A program made the position numbers and the translations under genes. A stretch of DNA of 64,000 nucleotides from Holdemania sp. Marseille-P2844 (GTDB lineage: Bacteria > Bacillota_I > Bacilli_A > Erysipelotrichales > Erysipelotrichaceae), in assembly GCF_900120005.1 (NCBI RefSeq), contig NZ_LT635450.1, forward strand, positions 1 to 64,000, read 5' to 3'. The notes below the pieces were generated by a model. It saw only the letters and a list, made by a program, of their open reading frames with translations, did no database searches and had not been told where the DNA came from. Positions within the stretch are counted from its first letter, which is position 1. Every line of letters begins with the position of its first letter. Shown here piece after piece: positions 43,337-51,240 of the stretch.

Positions 43337-44181
43337 TACAGCACCACCTTTTTATGCCGGGTTACATGGCAGTTGATGTTGACCGCCACCGGCATGCCCG
43401 CGATGTGCGTCGGAAACCATTCGATGTTGACCTTCAGCGCCGTCGTGCGGCCCTTCAGCCCCATCGGTCCGATGTTGAGCTGATTGATCTGTTCAAGGCA
43501 TTCACGTTCCAGCTGGCGGTATTGTTCGTTCTCATTCTCACTGTCCAAAGGCCGGACTAATGCCCGCTTAGCCAGGTAGGCGGCATAATCCATCGTCCCG
43601 CCGACACCGACGCCGACGACCATCGGCGGACAGGCGTTCGGGCCGGCCAGCTTGACGGTTTCCAGGATGAAATCCCGGACGCCTTCGACGCCTTCGGCCG
43701 GCTTGCACATTTTGATGCGCGAGCAGTTCTCCGAGCCGAAGCCCTTCGCCGCACATTCGATCACGACCTGATCGCCTTCCACAATCTCCGTGTAGATCAC
43801 CGCCGGAGTGTTGGTCAGCGTATTTTTCCGCTCAAACACCGGATCGCTGACCACGGAATTGCGCAGGTAGCTTCCCTGATAGGCTTCTTCTACGCCCTTG
43901 TTGACCGCGTCCTTTATCGATCCCCCGGTAAAGTGAACATCCTGGCCGATCGTCAGCCACACGACCGCCATCCCGGTATCCTGGCAGATCGGCAGCCGCT
44001 TCGTCCTGGCCAGCTCAGCGTTTTCCATTAACAGCGCCAGCGCCTGTTTGGCCCTGGGTTTGTCTTCCTTTTCGGCATAGGTGACCAGTTTCGCCATCAC
44101 GTCGTCAGGATATTCAAAGGCGATGCCGCTGCAGCAGTCCCTTACGATTTCCTGTATTTCTTTGACTTCAATTTCTCGCAT
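43336..44181 (-). CDS. class I fumarate hydratase, alpha subunit
   Basis: A 281-residue N-terminal half of the Fe-S fumarase. Cluster cysteines lie in RLPICQDTGMAV, CAAKGFGSENCSR and GPNACPPMVVGVG, which together would bind a [4Fe-4S] cluster with a free site for substrate. The ATG at 44181 has AAAGGG at 9 bases; an in-frame TTG at 44217 lies before the likely transcription start, so it was rejected. It is first in the operon, with a promoter at 44206-44234 and an inverted repeat further upstream. Confidence 0.92.
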   Translation of the reverse strand: MREIEVKEIQEIVRDCCSGIAFEYPDDVMAKLVTYAEKEDKPRAKQALALLMENAELARTKRLPICQDTGMAVVWLTIGQDVHFTGGSIKDAVNKGVEEAYQGSYLRNSVVSDPVFERKNTLTNTPAVIYTEIVEGDQVVIECAAKGFGSENCSRIKMCKPAEGVEGVRDFILETVKLAGPNACPPMVVGVGVGGTMDYAAYLAKRALVRPLDSENENEQYRQLERECLEQINQLNIGPMGLKGRTTALKVNIEWFPTHIAGMPVAVNINCHVTRHKKVVL

Positions 44182-44205
44182 ACTCCTAAGCCCTTTCTGT
44201 TTGTT

Positions 44206-44234
44206 ATTGTAACACAAACAAATCGGGGAATGAA
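44206..44234 (-). promoter_or_regulatory. promoter of the fumarase-aspartase operon
   Basis: On the minus strand TTCATT (44229-44234), 17 bases, TACAAT (44206-44211). The start near 44199 leaves a short leader of about 18 bases to the ATG at 44181. Confidence 0.65.
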
Positions 44235-44259
44235 CTGCTTAATCCGCGCATTCCAGGAT

Positions 44260-44296
44260 GTTCCTTGACAAGATATAAATTCTTTCATCAAGGAAC
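44260..44296. promoter_or_regulatory. inverted repeat upstream of the operon promoter
   Basis: GTTCCTTG and CAAGGAAC are separated by 21 bases and end 26 bases upstream of the operon's -35. They could be a regulator site shared with the divergent flavin-binding gene. Confidence 0.5.
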
Positions 44297-44382
44297 GCAG
44301 CACATTTGAAACCACTTTCAGAAACATCGTTTCACTGCCATTTTCAATGATTCGGGAATACAATAGAAATTGAGGTGAAAGC

Positions 44383-44886
44383 ATGAAAAAAATTGAGATT
44401 GAAAAACTGGATCGGAATCTGATTTCCCTGATCCATAACGACTGGGCCGTGCTGACGGTTCAGGACGAGGGCAAGGTCAACGGCATGACCGTCAACTGGG
44501 TTCAGATGGGCTGGCTGTGGAACAAAGCGGTGGTCACCGTGTACGTTCGGCCGCAGCGTCACACCTACCCGCTGATCGAACGGGAAAACAGCTTCTCGCT
44601 GGCGTTCTTCGACAACGATCAACGGGAAAAGCTGGCGTATCTGGGCAAAGCCAGCGGCAAAGATGAGGATAAGCTGGCGCATGTCGGCTATACGACAACT
44701 CTGCTCGACGGAGCGCCGTGCATTGATCAGGCGCGTCTGGTGCTGGTTCTGAAGAAGCTGGCGACGATGGAAGTCAGCGACGCTGAGTTTATCGACAAAG
44801 CCGTGGAAGACGCAAGTTATCCAAACCGTGATTACCACAAGGCTTATACGTGTGAAATTGTCGCCGCTTATCTAAACGAGGCATAA
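44383..44886 (+). CDS. flavin reductase-like FMN-binding protein
   Basis: A 167-residue protein with the split-barrel fold of flavin reductase-like proteins. MTVNWVQMGWLWNKAVVTVYVRPQRHTYPLIE (about 34-65) is the flavin-contact block, and FSLAFFDNDQREKLAYLGKASGKDEDK follows in the standard order. It probably binds FMN and may reduce flavins or other small molecules; the exact reaction is unclear. The start follows GAGGTG, and TACAAT at 44362-44367 is a likely -10. It is divergent from the fumarase operon, with a bidirectional terminator downstream. Confidence 0.88.
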   Translation: MKKIEIEKLDRNLISLIHNDWAVLTVQDEGKVNGMTVNWVQMGWLWNKAVVTVYVRPQRHTYPLIERENSFSLAFFDNDQREKLAYLGKASGKDEDKLAHVGYTTTLLDGAPCIDQARLVLVLKKLATMEVSDAEFIDKAVEDASYPNRDYHKAYTCEIVAAYLNEA

Positions 44887-44917
44887 TTTTCAAACAATTC
44901 GCAAACGGATTTGATTT

Positions 44918-44969
44918 TCTTGTACTGTTTCCTTGTGCAGTGTCCTTGTGCAGTGTTCTTGTGCAGTGT
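44918..44969. repeat. 13-bp tandem repeat, four units
   Basis: CCTTGTGCAGTGT occurs at 44931-44943 and 44944-44956. TCTTGTGCAGTGT is at 44957-44969 and a degenerate copy at 44918-44930. The repeat lies between a stop codon and the terminator at 44976, so it is in untranslated sequence. Confidence 0.85.
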
Positions 44970-44975
44970 CCATAA

Positions 44976-45030
44976 AAAAAGCTGTGGTCGCTCCGGCTGA
45001 TTCCTGCCTGATTGATGACCACAGCTTTTT
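44976..45030. terminator. bidirectional terminator with 14-bp stem
   Basis: AAAAAGCTGTGGTC (44976-44989) and GACCACAGCTTTTT (45017-45030) are exact complements. Confidence 0.9.
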
Positions 45031-45123
45031 ATCTTCTTTCTCAAAGTATGCAGGCGCGCATCTTTTTGCGATGCTGCTTTCCATGTCGATTTTTTTAAAT
45101 TATAAGGATTGCGCAGATTCAGC

Positions 45124-45645
45124 CTAACAATGCCACTGAATTTTTGCCGGACAGGGTTCGTCCTTGACGGATTGAGCTGAAAGCGAAGCATACGCATCCT
45201 GCCAGATTTGACGGGTCAGCTCCTCCATTTCAGACGCAGGCAAATCCAGTCCCTGATCATAGACAAGGGCCGCGGCCGCATAGAACAGAAACCCCAGCGC
45301 ATTGGTCGGCGTGGTCAGTGTGCCGCAGGCCGCAGCGATCGCGCGGGCAGCGGCCTGGGTGATCGGATCTGGGGTTTCCCGGGCGATCTGGCCGGCTTCC
45401 TGAATCCACGGTTTTCCTGTCTTTCCCGGCTGATTTTGCTGCACAACCATTTGACACGCCTGAATCAGCGCAGTCAGCCGGTTATCCCCGCCGGCTTTTT
45501 TCTGATAGATCGGCAAGATCCTGCTTTCAACATACCCAAGAGACCAGCGCGCCAGTGTGGTTTCACTCTGAGTTTCGATCAGCCGCATCATTGCGATGCA
45601 TTCCGGCGAATTGACATCGCCCAACATTTTTCGTAATTTTGCCAT
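45124..45645 (-). CDS. Imm-5-like putative immunity protein
   Basis: A 173-residue helical protein matching the Imm-5-like domain. Features are LARWSLGYVESRILPIYQKK, then an alanine-rich segment (ITQAAARAIAAACGTLTTPT, followed by NALGFLFYAA). Imm-5 proteins are predicted to protect against polymorphic toxins, but many stand alone. No toxin gene is in the window. The start at 45645 (MAKLRKML) is preferred because it clears the def stop and has AAGGAAAT upstream. It is last in the LysR-ogt-DUF3795-def cluster. Confidence 0.75.
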   Translation of the reverse strand: MAKLRKMLGDVNSPECIAMMRLIETQSETTLARWSLGYVESRILPIYQKKAGGDNRLTALIQACQMVVQQNQPGKTGKPWIQEAGQIARETPDPITQAAARAIAAACGTLTTPTNALGFLFYAAAALVYDQGLDLPASEMEELTRQIWQDAYASLSAQSVKDEPCPAKIQWHC

Positions 45646-45665
45646 TTTCCTTATTTCCTTCTGAT

Positions 45666-46079
45666 TTAAATCAAAATGCCTTCGCAATGATCCAATTCGT
45701 GCTGAATCACCTGCGCGGTAAAACCGCTGAATGTCCGTTGCTTGATTCGGCCCTGTTCATCCTGATAGCGCAGCTGCAGCTTTTCAAAGCGCTGCGCCCG
45801 GCGCGTGCCTGACAGTGATAAACAGCCTTCCTCAGCCGTATATTTTCTCCCTTCGACCTTAATGACCTGCGGATTGATCAGCACCAGCGGCTGATCCGCA
45901 ACAAAAACCGCGATTATCCGGACGGACTGACCGATCATGTTGGCGGCCATTCCGGCGCAGTGATCCGCATGCGCCCTCAGCGTGTCCTTCAGATCTGCCG
46001 CAACGGCCAGATCCATGTCCGTTGCCTCCCGGCTGGGGCGGCTGAGCAGAATCGGATCCGTTACTATTTCTCGAATCAT
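45666..46079 (-). CDS. def: peptide deformylase with altered motif 1
   Basis: A 137-residue Fe/Zn enzyme that removes formyl groups from nascent protein N-termini. Motif 2 (EGCLSLSG, metal Cys) and motif 3 (QHELDHCEG, catalytic Glu and two His) are intact. Motif 1, normally GxGLAAxQxG, reads GMAANMIG here: Met replaces the Gln that stabilises the transition state. The enzyme is therefore likely slow or divergent; a standard deformylase may be elsewhere. The start at 46079 follows AAAGGGTGAT. It is in a cluster of closely spaced genes. Confidence 0.85.
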   Translation of the reverse strand: MIREIVTDPILLSRPSREATDMDLAVAADLKDTLRAHADHCAGMAANMIGQSVRIIAVFVADQPLVLINPQVIKVEGRKYTAEEGCLSLSGTRRAQRFEKLQLRYQDEQGRIKQRTFSGFTAQVIQHELDHCEGILI

Positions 46080-46087
46080 GAAATAAA

Positions 46088-46672
46088 TCACCCTTTCTTT
46101 TCAACGTTTGTTTTCTCCTGAACCGGTTTCTTCAAATTTCGTTTCAGGAGAATATCATGGCGCTGCGCCGCTGCCTGCAGCTGATTTACCGCCGCGGCAG
46201 CTTTTTCCTTTACTGGCATCGCCGGATCCAGCGTCCGCAATCTTGTCATGACCGTTTCCAGCTCCGCCAAAGGAAGCAGCGTCACGGCCCGACAATAAAA
46301 GCTTTTGCGGCGGCCTTCGTTATAATCTTCCAGCAATTCCGCCAGGATTGCCAGTTTCTGTTCCATCTGTGCTTCAAAAGCGGCAGGCCCGATCCTTTTC
46401 AACTGATCCAGATCCTTCAGCCGGTGATGGCAGGTCACAAACGAAACGGTATCCTCAATGGCGGACATCAGCTTGCAGGGATAGTGTTCACATTGGCTGC
46501 AATATTCAATCCCGCCTTGTTCTGCGGCGCATTTCAAAAGCTTGCAGCGGGGTCTGCCCGGCGCTCCGCAGCCGGGACAATGACCGCCCAGATACAGTGT
46601 GCAGCAGCCGCAGGCCAGACCACACAGCGAGAACTTCGGATAGGCCCGCAAGCCTTCATTTTTTATCGTCAT
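46088..46672 (-). CDS. DUF3795 Cys-rich protein
   Basis: A 194-residue protein. The N-terminal half has many cysteines in CGLACGCCTLYLGGHCPGCG, CKLLKCAAEQGGIEYCSQC and EHYPCKLM, as in DUF3795 proteins, which likely bind a metal or zinc. The C-terminal half is helical (about 90-185). The function is unknown. The start follows GGAGAGG. It lies 8 bases upstream of def. Confidence 0.8.
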   Translation of the reverse strand: MTIKNEGLRAYPKFSLCGLACGCCTLYLGGHCPGCGAPGRPRCKLLKCAAEQGGIEYCSQCEHYPCKLMSAIEDTVSFVTCHHRLKDLDQLKRIGPAAFEAQMEQKLAILAELLEDYNEGRRKSFYCRAVTLLPLAELETVMTRLRTLDPAMPVKEKAAAAVNQLQAAAQRHDILLKRNLKKPVQEKTNVEKKG

Positions 46673-46690
46673 TTTGTTTCTTCCTCTCCT

Positions 46691-46990
46691 TTACCGGAGC
46701 TGCCATTGATATTTTGCCATATCTACGCAGCCGTTGGGCTTAAATTCAACGCCTTCTGCTTCCAGCAGGCACCGCTGTTCATCCCATCCCGGCGCTGTCC
46801 GGCCCTGACTGTTGACCACGCGGTGACATGGATAATCGCCATAGAATTCAGAATGTGAACAAGCTTTGCCGACATGCCGGCCATGGCGGGGATATCCGGC
46901 CAGCTCGGCGATCTGGCCATAGCTGGCAACCTGGCCATAGGGTATCTCGCTGATCACCGCCAGCACCAGCGCTTCAAAATCTTCCTTCAT
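46691..46990 (-). CDS. Ogt/MGMT-type DNA-binding domain, alkyltransferase-like
   Basis: A 99-residue protein with only the C-terminal domain of O6-alkylguanine-DNA alkyltransferases. The helix-turn-helix region is IPYGQVASYGQIAELAGYPRHGRHVGKA, and the active-site motif YPCHRVV retains the acceptor Cys. Alkyltransferase-like (ATL) proteins, by contrast, often carry Trp. It may repair alkylated guanine or flag it for excision repair. Its start overlaps the LysR stop by about 16 bases, so the two share a transcript. Confidence 0.88.
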   Translation of the reverse strand: MKEDFEALVLAVISEIPYGQVASYGQIAELAGYPRHGRHVGKACSHSEFYGDYPCHRVVNSQGRTAPGWDEQRCLLEAEGVEFKPNGCVDMAKYQWQLR

Positions 46991-47876
46991 CGCCGTTCTC
47001 CCTTTCAGTTTGCTTGATTAATTGTTTCCAGCAGCGAATCGCTTCCGATTCAAATTTATCGCGGTGATAGATCATCCAGTTCTGATTTTCCAATTCGATT
47101 CCTTCGATCTTTACTTCCGTCAGCTCGCCAGCCGCCAGGGGTGAACGAACCATCTGCCGGGGTAATAACGCGATCCCCAAGCCGGCCAGCGCGGCTTGCT
47201 TCAGGACTTGGGAATTGACGCTTTCCCAGGCGGGTTTGACCTGGATCTGGCGCAGCCGCAGCGCACTGTCCAGACTGTCGCGGATCGCGCTGCCCGGCTC
47301 CCGCAATAACCACGCCTGATCCCCCAGCTGATCCAGCTTCAACGTTTCAAATCCGGCAGCCGGCAGGTCCGGACGGCAGACAAAGGCCAGCCGATAGCGG
47401 GAAAATGGCAGCTTCACGATGCTTTCTTCCTCACATATTCCTTCGGTAAAGCCCAGATCCACTTCATTCGCCAGCACTTTCCTGACGATTTCCTTCGCCC
47501 GATCCACCTGTACCTGCACCGGCGTCTTCGGACATTGCCGACGAAACTGCGCTATCAGAGAAGGCAGCCACATATTGGCGATCGTAATGCTCGATCCGAT
47601 CCGTAATGGCGCCTGCTTTTCCAGATCAGCTGTGCTTTGTTCAAGATCTTCAATCGCTTCAAGAATGGGAACAAGCTTATGGTACAGCTGCATACCGCAT
47701 CCGTTGACCCTGCAGTGACGGCCGATCCGGTCTAATAACGTGTAGCCTAACTGCTGCTCCATTTCACTCACCACATGCGAGACCGCCGGCTGACTCATAT
47801 ATAAGATCTGCGCTGCCCGGGTAACGCTTCCCTGCTCGACCACGGCCCGAAATACTTTCCACTGCCGGATTGTCAT
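46974..47876 (-). CDS. LysR family transcriptional regulator
   Basis: The protein has 300 residues. The HTH is at about 1-60 (VEQGSVTRAAQILYMSQPAVSHVVSEMEQQLGYTLLDRIG), followed by a CbbR-like effector domain. The start at 47876 follows AAAGGAGG; an upstream extension of 18 residues has no support. It is first in a tight leftward cluster and divergent from the chromate transporter genes at 48016, which it may also regulate. Sequence near 47925-47945 has LysR-like T-N11-A spacing. Confidence 0.9.
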   Translation of the reverse strand: MTIRQWKVFRAVVEQGSVTRAAQILYMSQPAVSHVVSEMEQQLGYTLLDRIGRHCRVNGCGMQLYHKLVPILEAIEDLEQSTADLEKQAPLRIGSSITIANMWLPSLIAQFRRQCPKTPVQVQVDRAKEIVRKVLANEVDLGFTEGICEEESIVKLPFSRYRLAFVCRPDLPAAGFETLKLDQLGDQAWLLREPGSAIRDSLDSALRLRQIQVKPAWESVNSQVLKQAALAGLGIALLPRQMVRSPLAAGELTEVKIEGIELENQNWMIYHRDKFESEAIRCWKQLIKQTERENGDEGRF

Positions 47877-48015
47877 CCTGATCCCTCCTTTGCGGCACGC
47901 TGTCCTATTTTGCCGCTGTCTTTTTAGCATAACTAAATAGTAATGGAAAACATAGATTTTTGCAATTTTACTTCATCCTTTATTTTACAGATAATAGATC
48001 CGGAGGGTGAAACTT

Positions 48016-48582
48016 ATGAAATCATGGAAAACCGGACTCTGGCTTTTCGCCGTCAATTTGTATATCAGTACGTTTACGTTCGGAGGCGGATACATCGTCA
48101 TTCCGATGATCCGCAAGATCTTTGTGCAGCAGAAACAGCTCTTTACGGAATCCGAGCTGTTGGAGATGGCGGCGATTGCCCAATCCTCACCCGGTGCGAT
48201 CGCTGTCAACCTCTCAGTTCTGGCCGGCCGGCGTACGCTGGGCATGGCCGGAGCCTGGATCAGTGCGGTGGGGGCCGTTATGCCTTCGTTTATCATCCTG
48301 GCGCTGATTTCTTCCTGTTATGATGCCTTCCGCACCCAGCCGGTCATCAATGCCTGCCTTAAAGGCATGGAAGCCGGGGTTGCGGCGCTGATCGTGCAGC
48401 TGGTCTATGAGATGAGCGCTGTGATCTTGAAGCAGAAGCAAACGCTTCACAGCTTGATTTTACCCGTCACGTTTTTCTGCGGTTTTGTCCTGGAAATTCC
48501 GGCGATGACGCTGCTTTTGTTCTGGACGGGGATCTCGCTTGTACTCAGTTTTATCAATAATCAACGGAGGAACAGGGCATGA
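48016..48582 (+). CDS. chrA: chromate transporter, N-terminal-type half
   Basis: A 188-residue CHR-family protein with one of the two CHR domains. The signature is FGGGYIVIPMIRKIFVQ (about 22-38), followed by AIAQSSPGAIAVNLSVLAGRR, and it has about six membrane helices. Paired short CHR proteins form a heteromeric chromate or anion exporter. The ATG at 48016 follows GGAGGGTG. It overlaps the second half by four bases. TTTACT and GATAAT near 47970-47998 may be its promoter. Confidence 0.88.
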   Translation: MKSWKTGLWLFAVNLYISTFTFGGGYIVIPMIRKIFVQQKQLFTESELLEMAAIAQSSPGAIAVNLSVLAGRRTLGMAGAWISAVGAVMPSFIILALISSCYDAFRTQPVINACLKGMEAGVAALIVQLVYEMSAVILKQKQTLHSLILPVTFFCGFVLEIPAMTLLLFWTGISLVLSFINNQRRNRA

Positions 48583-49136
48583 ATCTGATTCTGGACTTGT
48601 TTGTCACCTTTTTAAAAATTGGTTTGTTCAGCATCGGCGGCGGTTATGCGACCCTGCCTCTGATTCAGCAGCAGGCTGTCGTCGTTCATCCGTGGCTGAC
48701 GCTGCAGGAATTCACCGACATCATCACGCTGTCGCAGATGACGCCCGGTCCGCTGGCAGTCAACACCTCGACGTTTGTCGGCATGCGTTTAGGCGGGCTG
48801 GCCGGGGCGATCGCGGCGACCGGGGGCTGCGTGCTGTGCGGAATTTTGATCAGTCTGGCGCTGCAGCGCTTTTTCAGCCGCAACGGCGATCAGAAAGCGG
48901 TATTGCATCTGCTTGAAACGTTGAAATCGGCTTCTGTGGGTCTGATCGCCGCCTCCGCCGCGACGATTGTTCTGATCGCGCTGTGCGGGGTTTCCTCATG
49001 GAAGCAGCCGCTGCAATTCAACGGGACGGCACTGATTCTATTTGCGCTGTCGCTGGCGGCGATCGTCAAAGGAAAACTGGGTCCGATTCCCGTTTTGATC
49101 CTCAGCGCGCTGGCCGGTTGTCTGTTTTATCTCTAA
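48579..49136 (+). CDS. chrA: chromate transporter, C-terminal-type half
   Basis: A 185-residue second CHR-domain protein. The motif SIGGGYATLPLIQQQ (about 18-32) is followed by LSQMTPGPLAVNTSTFVGMRLGG, and it has about six membrane helices. Its start overlaps the first half's stop (ATGA), as expected for a two-subunit short-CHR exporter. Whether the natural substrate is chromate or another anion is not clear from sequence. Confidence 0.88.
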   Translation: MNLILDLFVTFLKIGLFSIGGGYATLPLIQQQAVVVHPWLTLQEFTDIITLSQMTPGPLAVNTSTFVGMRLGGLAGAIAATGGCVLCGILISLALQRFFSRNGDQKAVLHLLETLKSASVGLIAASAATIVLIALCGVSSWKQPLQFNGTALILFALSLAAIVKGKLGPIPVLILSALAGCLFYL

Positions 49137-49254
49137 CCTTCCTTATTGAGAAAATCTTAAGTTCCAAAAATGAACGAAATCAGGTAGAATAAAAGCGCAA
49201 GACCACAGATTAAAATCAGGGAAATTCTAAATCTGCGGGTATGGAGGAGGAACT

Positions 49255-49788
49255 ATGAAAAAACTTGCTGCTGCTTTATTAACAATCGCTTTATTACTGA
49301 CCACTGGCTGCTCCGGAGGCACCAGTAAAGAAACCGGCAACGTCATCGCCCGGCACTCCGAGGATGAAGACGGTCTTTATTACGGCAACCTTGGCGATAC
49401 GATGCGCAACGAATTCTTCGACTTCATCGTTGAAGACGCCGCGCTGACCGACAGCTTCGGCGGGTATACCGCAAAAGAGGGGATGCAGCTGTTATGCATC
49501 ACCGTGAAAGAAACCAACACCTTCGGCGAAGCGCTGCCGATGTTTGATCAGGATTTCATGCTGACTTGGGAATCGACGGAGGAATTGTACTATCCGTTAG
49601 TCAATCTTGACGACAAGTCGGTCATGCCGGAAGAATTTGAGCTGTCCAAAGGCAAGTCCGCGACGTACAAGCTGGTCTTTGAGGTTCCGGCGGAGGAACC
49701 GGAATTCCTGTTGATCTATCTGGAGGAATTCGACAATGATGAAACTGGCGACATGTTCGTCGTCACGCTCAACCCGAACGCTCAGTAA
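49255..49788 (+). CDS. DUF4352-like lipoprotein
   Basis: A 177-residue lipoprotein. The signal ends in LLTTGCSGG (Cys19). The mature part is acidic and predicted beta-rich (LLCITVKETNTFGEALP, YKLVFEVPAEEPEFLLIYLE), like the immunoglobulin-like DUF4352 fold of Bacillota surface lipoproteins. The role is unknown. The start follows GGAGGAAC. A single gene; no clear terminator follows. Confidence 0.75.
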   Translation: MKKLAAALLTIALLLTTGCSGGTSKETGNVIARHSEDEDGLYYGNLGDTMRNEFFDFIVEDAALTDSFGGYTAKEGMQLLCITVKETNTFGEALPMFDQDFMLTWESTEELYYPLVNLDDKSVMPEEFELSKGKSATYKLVFEVPAEEPEFLLIYLEEFDNDETGDMFVVTLNPNAQ

Positions 49789-50379
49789 ATCATCCAGGCT
49801 GGTTTTCTAACCGGGGCGTTCGTAATCCGACAGGAAACGGGGTGCGGCTGAGCTTGAAAATCAGCCGGTAAGGGAGCATCGGCACTTATCTTTATTTAGT
49901 TACAAACAGTAAATCAAGCAGAATCAGCGCGGCCCTTTCGGGTAAGCCTTGGCAGGCGCTGGATTTCTGCCTTTTTTATATTCTGCTTTTTCTTGATTTT
50001 CAGCTTTTTTAACATTCTGTTGTTCTTGATGTCCTGTTTTTTCCTTGGTTGTTTTCTCCTTAGTTGTTTATTCCTTATGTCCTGCTTTTCCCTTATGTCC
50101 TGCTTTTCCCTTATGTCCTGCTTTTTCATGAGGCTTTGTTTTCTCGCACGACTTTTCCCTGATCCTCCCTCTTATTCAAAACCTTCCCCGGCAATTCTGC
50201 TGCGCAAGCCAAAACACTGCCAGACCTGCCGCTCCGCGCCGGTCCCGGATTGGCATGGCTTCCTTCTGCTTTTCATTGGTCTGCCCACAGCGTGTCCGTC
50301 ATGAATCACCCGATACCTTGCATTCCTTCCTTCATCTCGATACAATGAGGGTAACAGGAATGAGAAGGAGAATCGACGC
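49789..50379. other. 590-bp region with repeats but no clear gene
   Basis: It holds hairpin GGCTGA-GCTTGAAAA-TCAGCC (about 49849-49869), a C-T-rich stretch, and the 18-bp tandem repeats at 50073-50126. The minus-strand frame 49914-50129 reads KQDIREKQDIREKQDIRNKQ, which is driven by the repeats and has no ribosome binding site. I see no supported gene. Confidence 0.5.
50019..50126. repeat. 18-bp tandem repeats
   Basis: CCTTATGTCCTGCTTTTC is repeated at 50073-50090, 50091-50108 and 50109-50126 (last copy with one extra T instead of C). Degenerate copies run back to about 50019. Unit length is a multiple of 3, which explains the long shadow ORFs in both strands. Confidence 0.85.
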
Positions 50380-51126
50380 ATGAAACCGAAAATAGAAATT
50401 TGCTGCGGAAGCGCGCAGGATTGTCTGGCCGCTCAGGCCGGGGGCGCGGATCGGATCGAGCTGAACTCCGCCCTGGCTTTGGGCGGCTTGACGCCGACGC
50501 TGGCCAATCTGATTCAGGCGAAAAAAGCCGTGTCGCTGCCGATCATTGCAATGGTACGCAGCCGGGGCGCAGGCTTCTGCACCACCGACGCGGAATTTGA
50601 AATCTTATTGACCGACGCCGAACTGCTTTTAAAGCATGGGGCGGCGGGTCTGGCCTTCGGCGCATTAAACGCCGACCGCACCATCAATGCCGCGCAAACC
50701 CGGGCCATGGCTGACCTGGCCCACCAGTATGGCAGGGAGTTTGTTTTCCATCGGGCGTTTGACTGCACCGTTGATTTCGACGCCGCGATGCGGCAGCTGA
50801 TCGACTGGAAGGTGGACCGGGTGCTGACCAGCGGCGGGGAAGCGAAAGCGGAACAGGGAATTGAAACGATCGCGAGGCTGCAGCGAAACTATGGCAGTCA
50901 GATTGAAATTCTGGCCGGCAGCGGCGTCAATGCGGACAACGCGCAGCTTTTGTTAAAGCAGACTGGCGTTTGCCAGCTGCATTCCTCATGCAAAGACTGG
51001 CTGACCGATCCGACGACCGCCGGCAATCACGTCACTTACGCCTTTGCTTCGGCGCCGCATGAGCTGGATTATGATGTGGTCAGCGAACAGAAGGTTCGTG
51101 AATTAGCGCTGGCCGCCGCTGGATGA
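50380..51126 (+). CDS. cutC: CutC family protein
   Basis: A 248-residue TIM-barrel protein of the CutC family. It begins IEICCGSAQDCLAAQAGGAD, continues RIELNSALALGGLTPT, and has the conserved IIAMVRSRGAGF, FHRAFDCT and VLTSGGEAKAEQG blocks. Historically it was named for copper homeostasis; its enzymatic function is still uncertain. The start follows AGAAGGAGAA. A strong terminator follows the adjacent convergent Xre gene. Confidence 0.93.
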   Translation: MKPKIEICCGSAQDCLAAQAGGADRIELNSALALGGLTPTLANLIQAKKAVSLPIIAMVRSRGAGFCTTDAEFEILLTDAELLLKHGAAGLAFGALNADRTINAAQTRAMADLAHQYGREFVFHRAFDCTVDFDAAMRQLIDWKVDRVLTSGGEAKAEQGIETIARLQRNYGSQIEILAGSGVNADNAQLLLKQTGVCQLHSSCKDWLTDPTTAGNHVTYAFASAPHELDYDVVSEQKVRELALAAAG

Positions 51127-51190
51127 GTCCCTCTTTGGGATTAAGCAGCTCTTGCCTGGTGCACAAAGCGGCGGCTGAAAAGCCAAACGA

Positions 51191-51240
51191 AAACCGATTC
51201 TTCACCTTTGCATCAACCAAGGTCAGGAATCGGTTTTTTT
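51191..51240. terminator. bidirectional terminator between cutC and Xre genes
   Basis: AAACCGATTC (51191-51200) pairs with GAATCGGTTT (51227-51236), with inner ACCTTTG/CAAGGT pairing. T runs are on the plus side and it overlaps the Xre stop. Confidence 0.85.

Noticed and set aside
49840-49890. Sequence GGGGTGC..GGCTGAG resembling the 5' part of a TPP riboswitch.
   Set aside because: The second conserved part (CTGATCTGG-TAAT-CCAGC) is missing and no thiamine gene follows.
50073-50126. Short tandem repeats as a CRISPR array.
   Set aside because: The copies are contiguous without unique spacers, and no cas genes are in the window.
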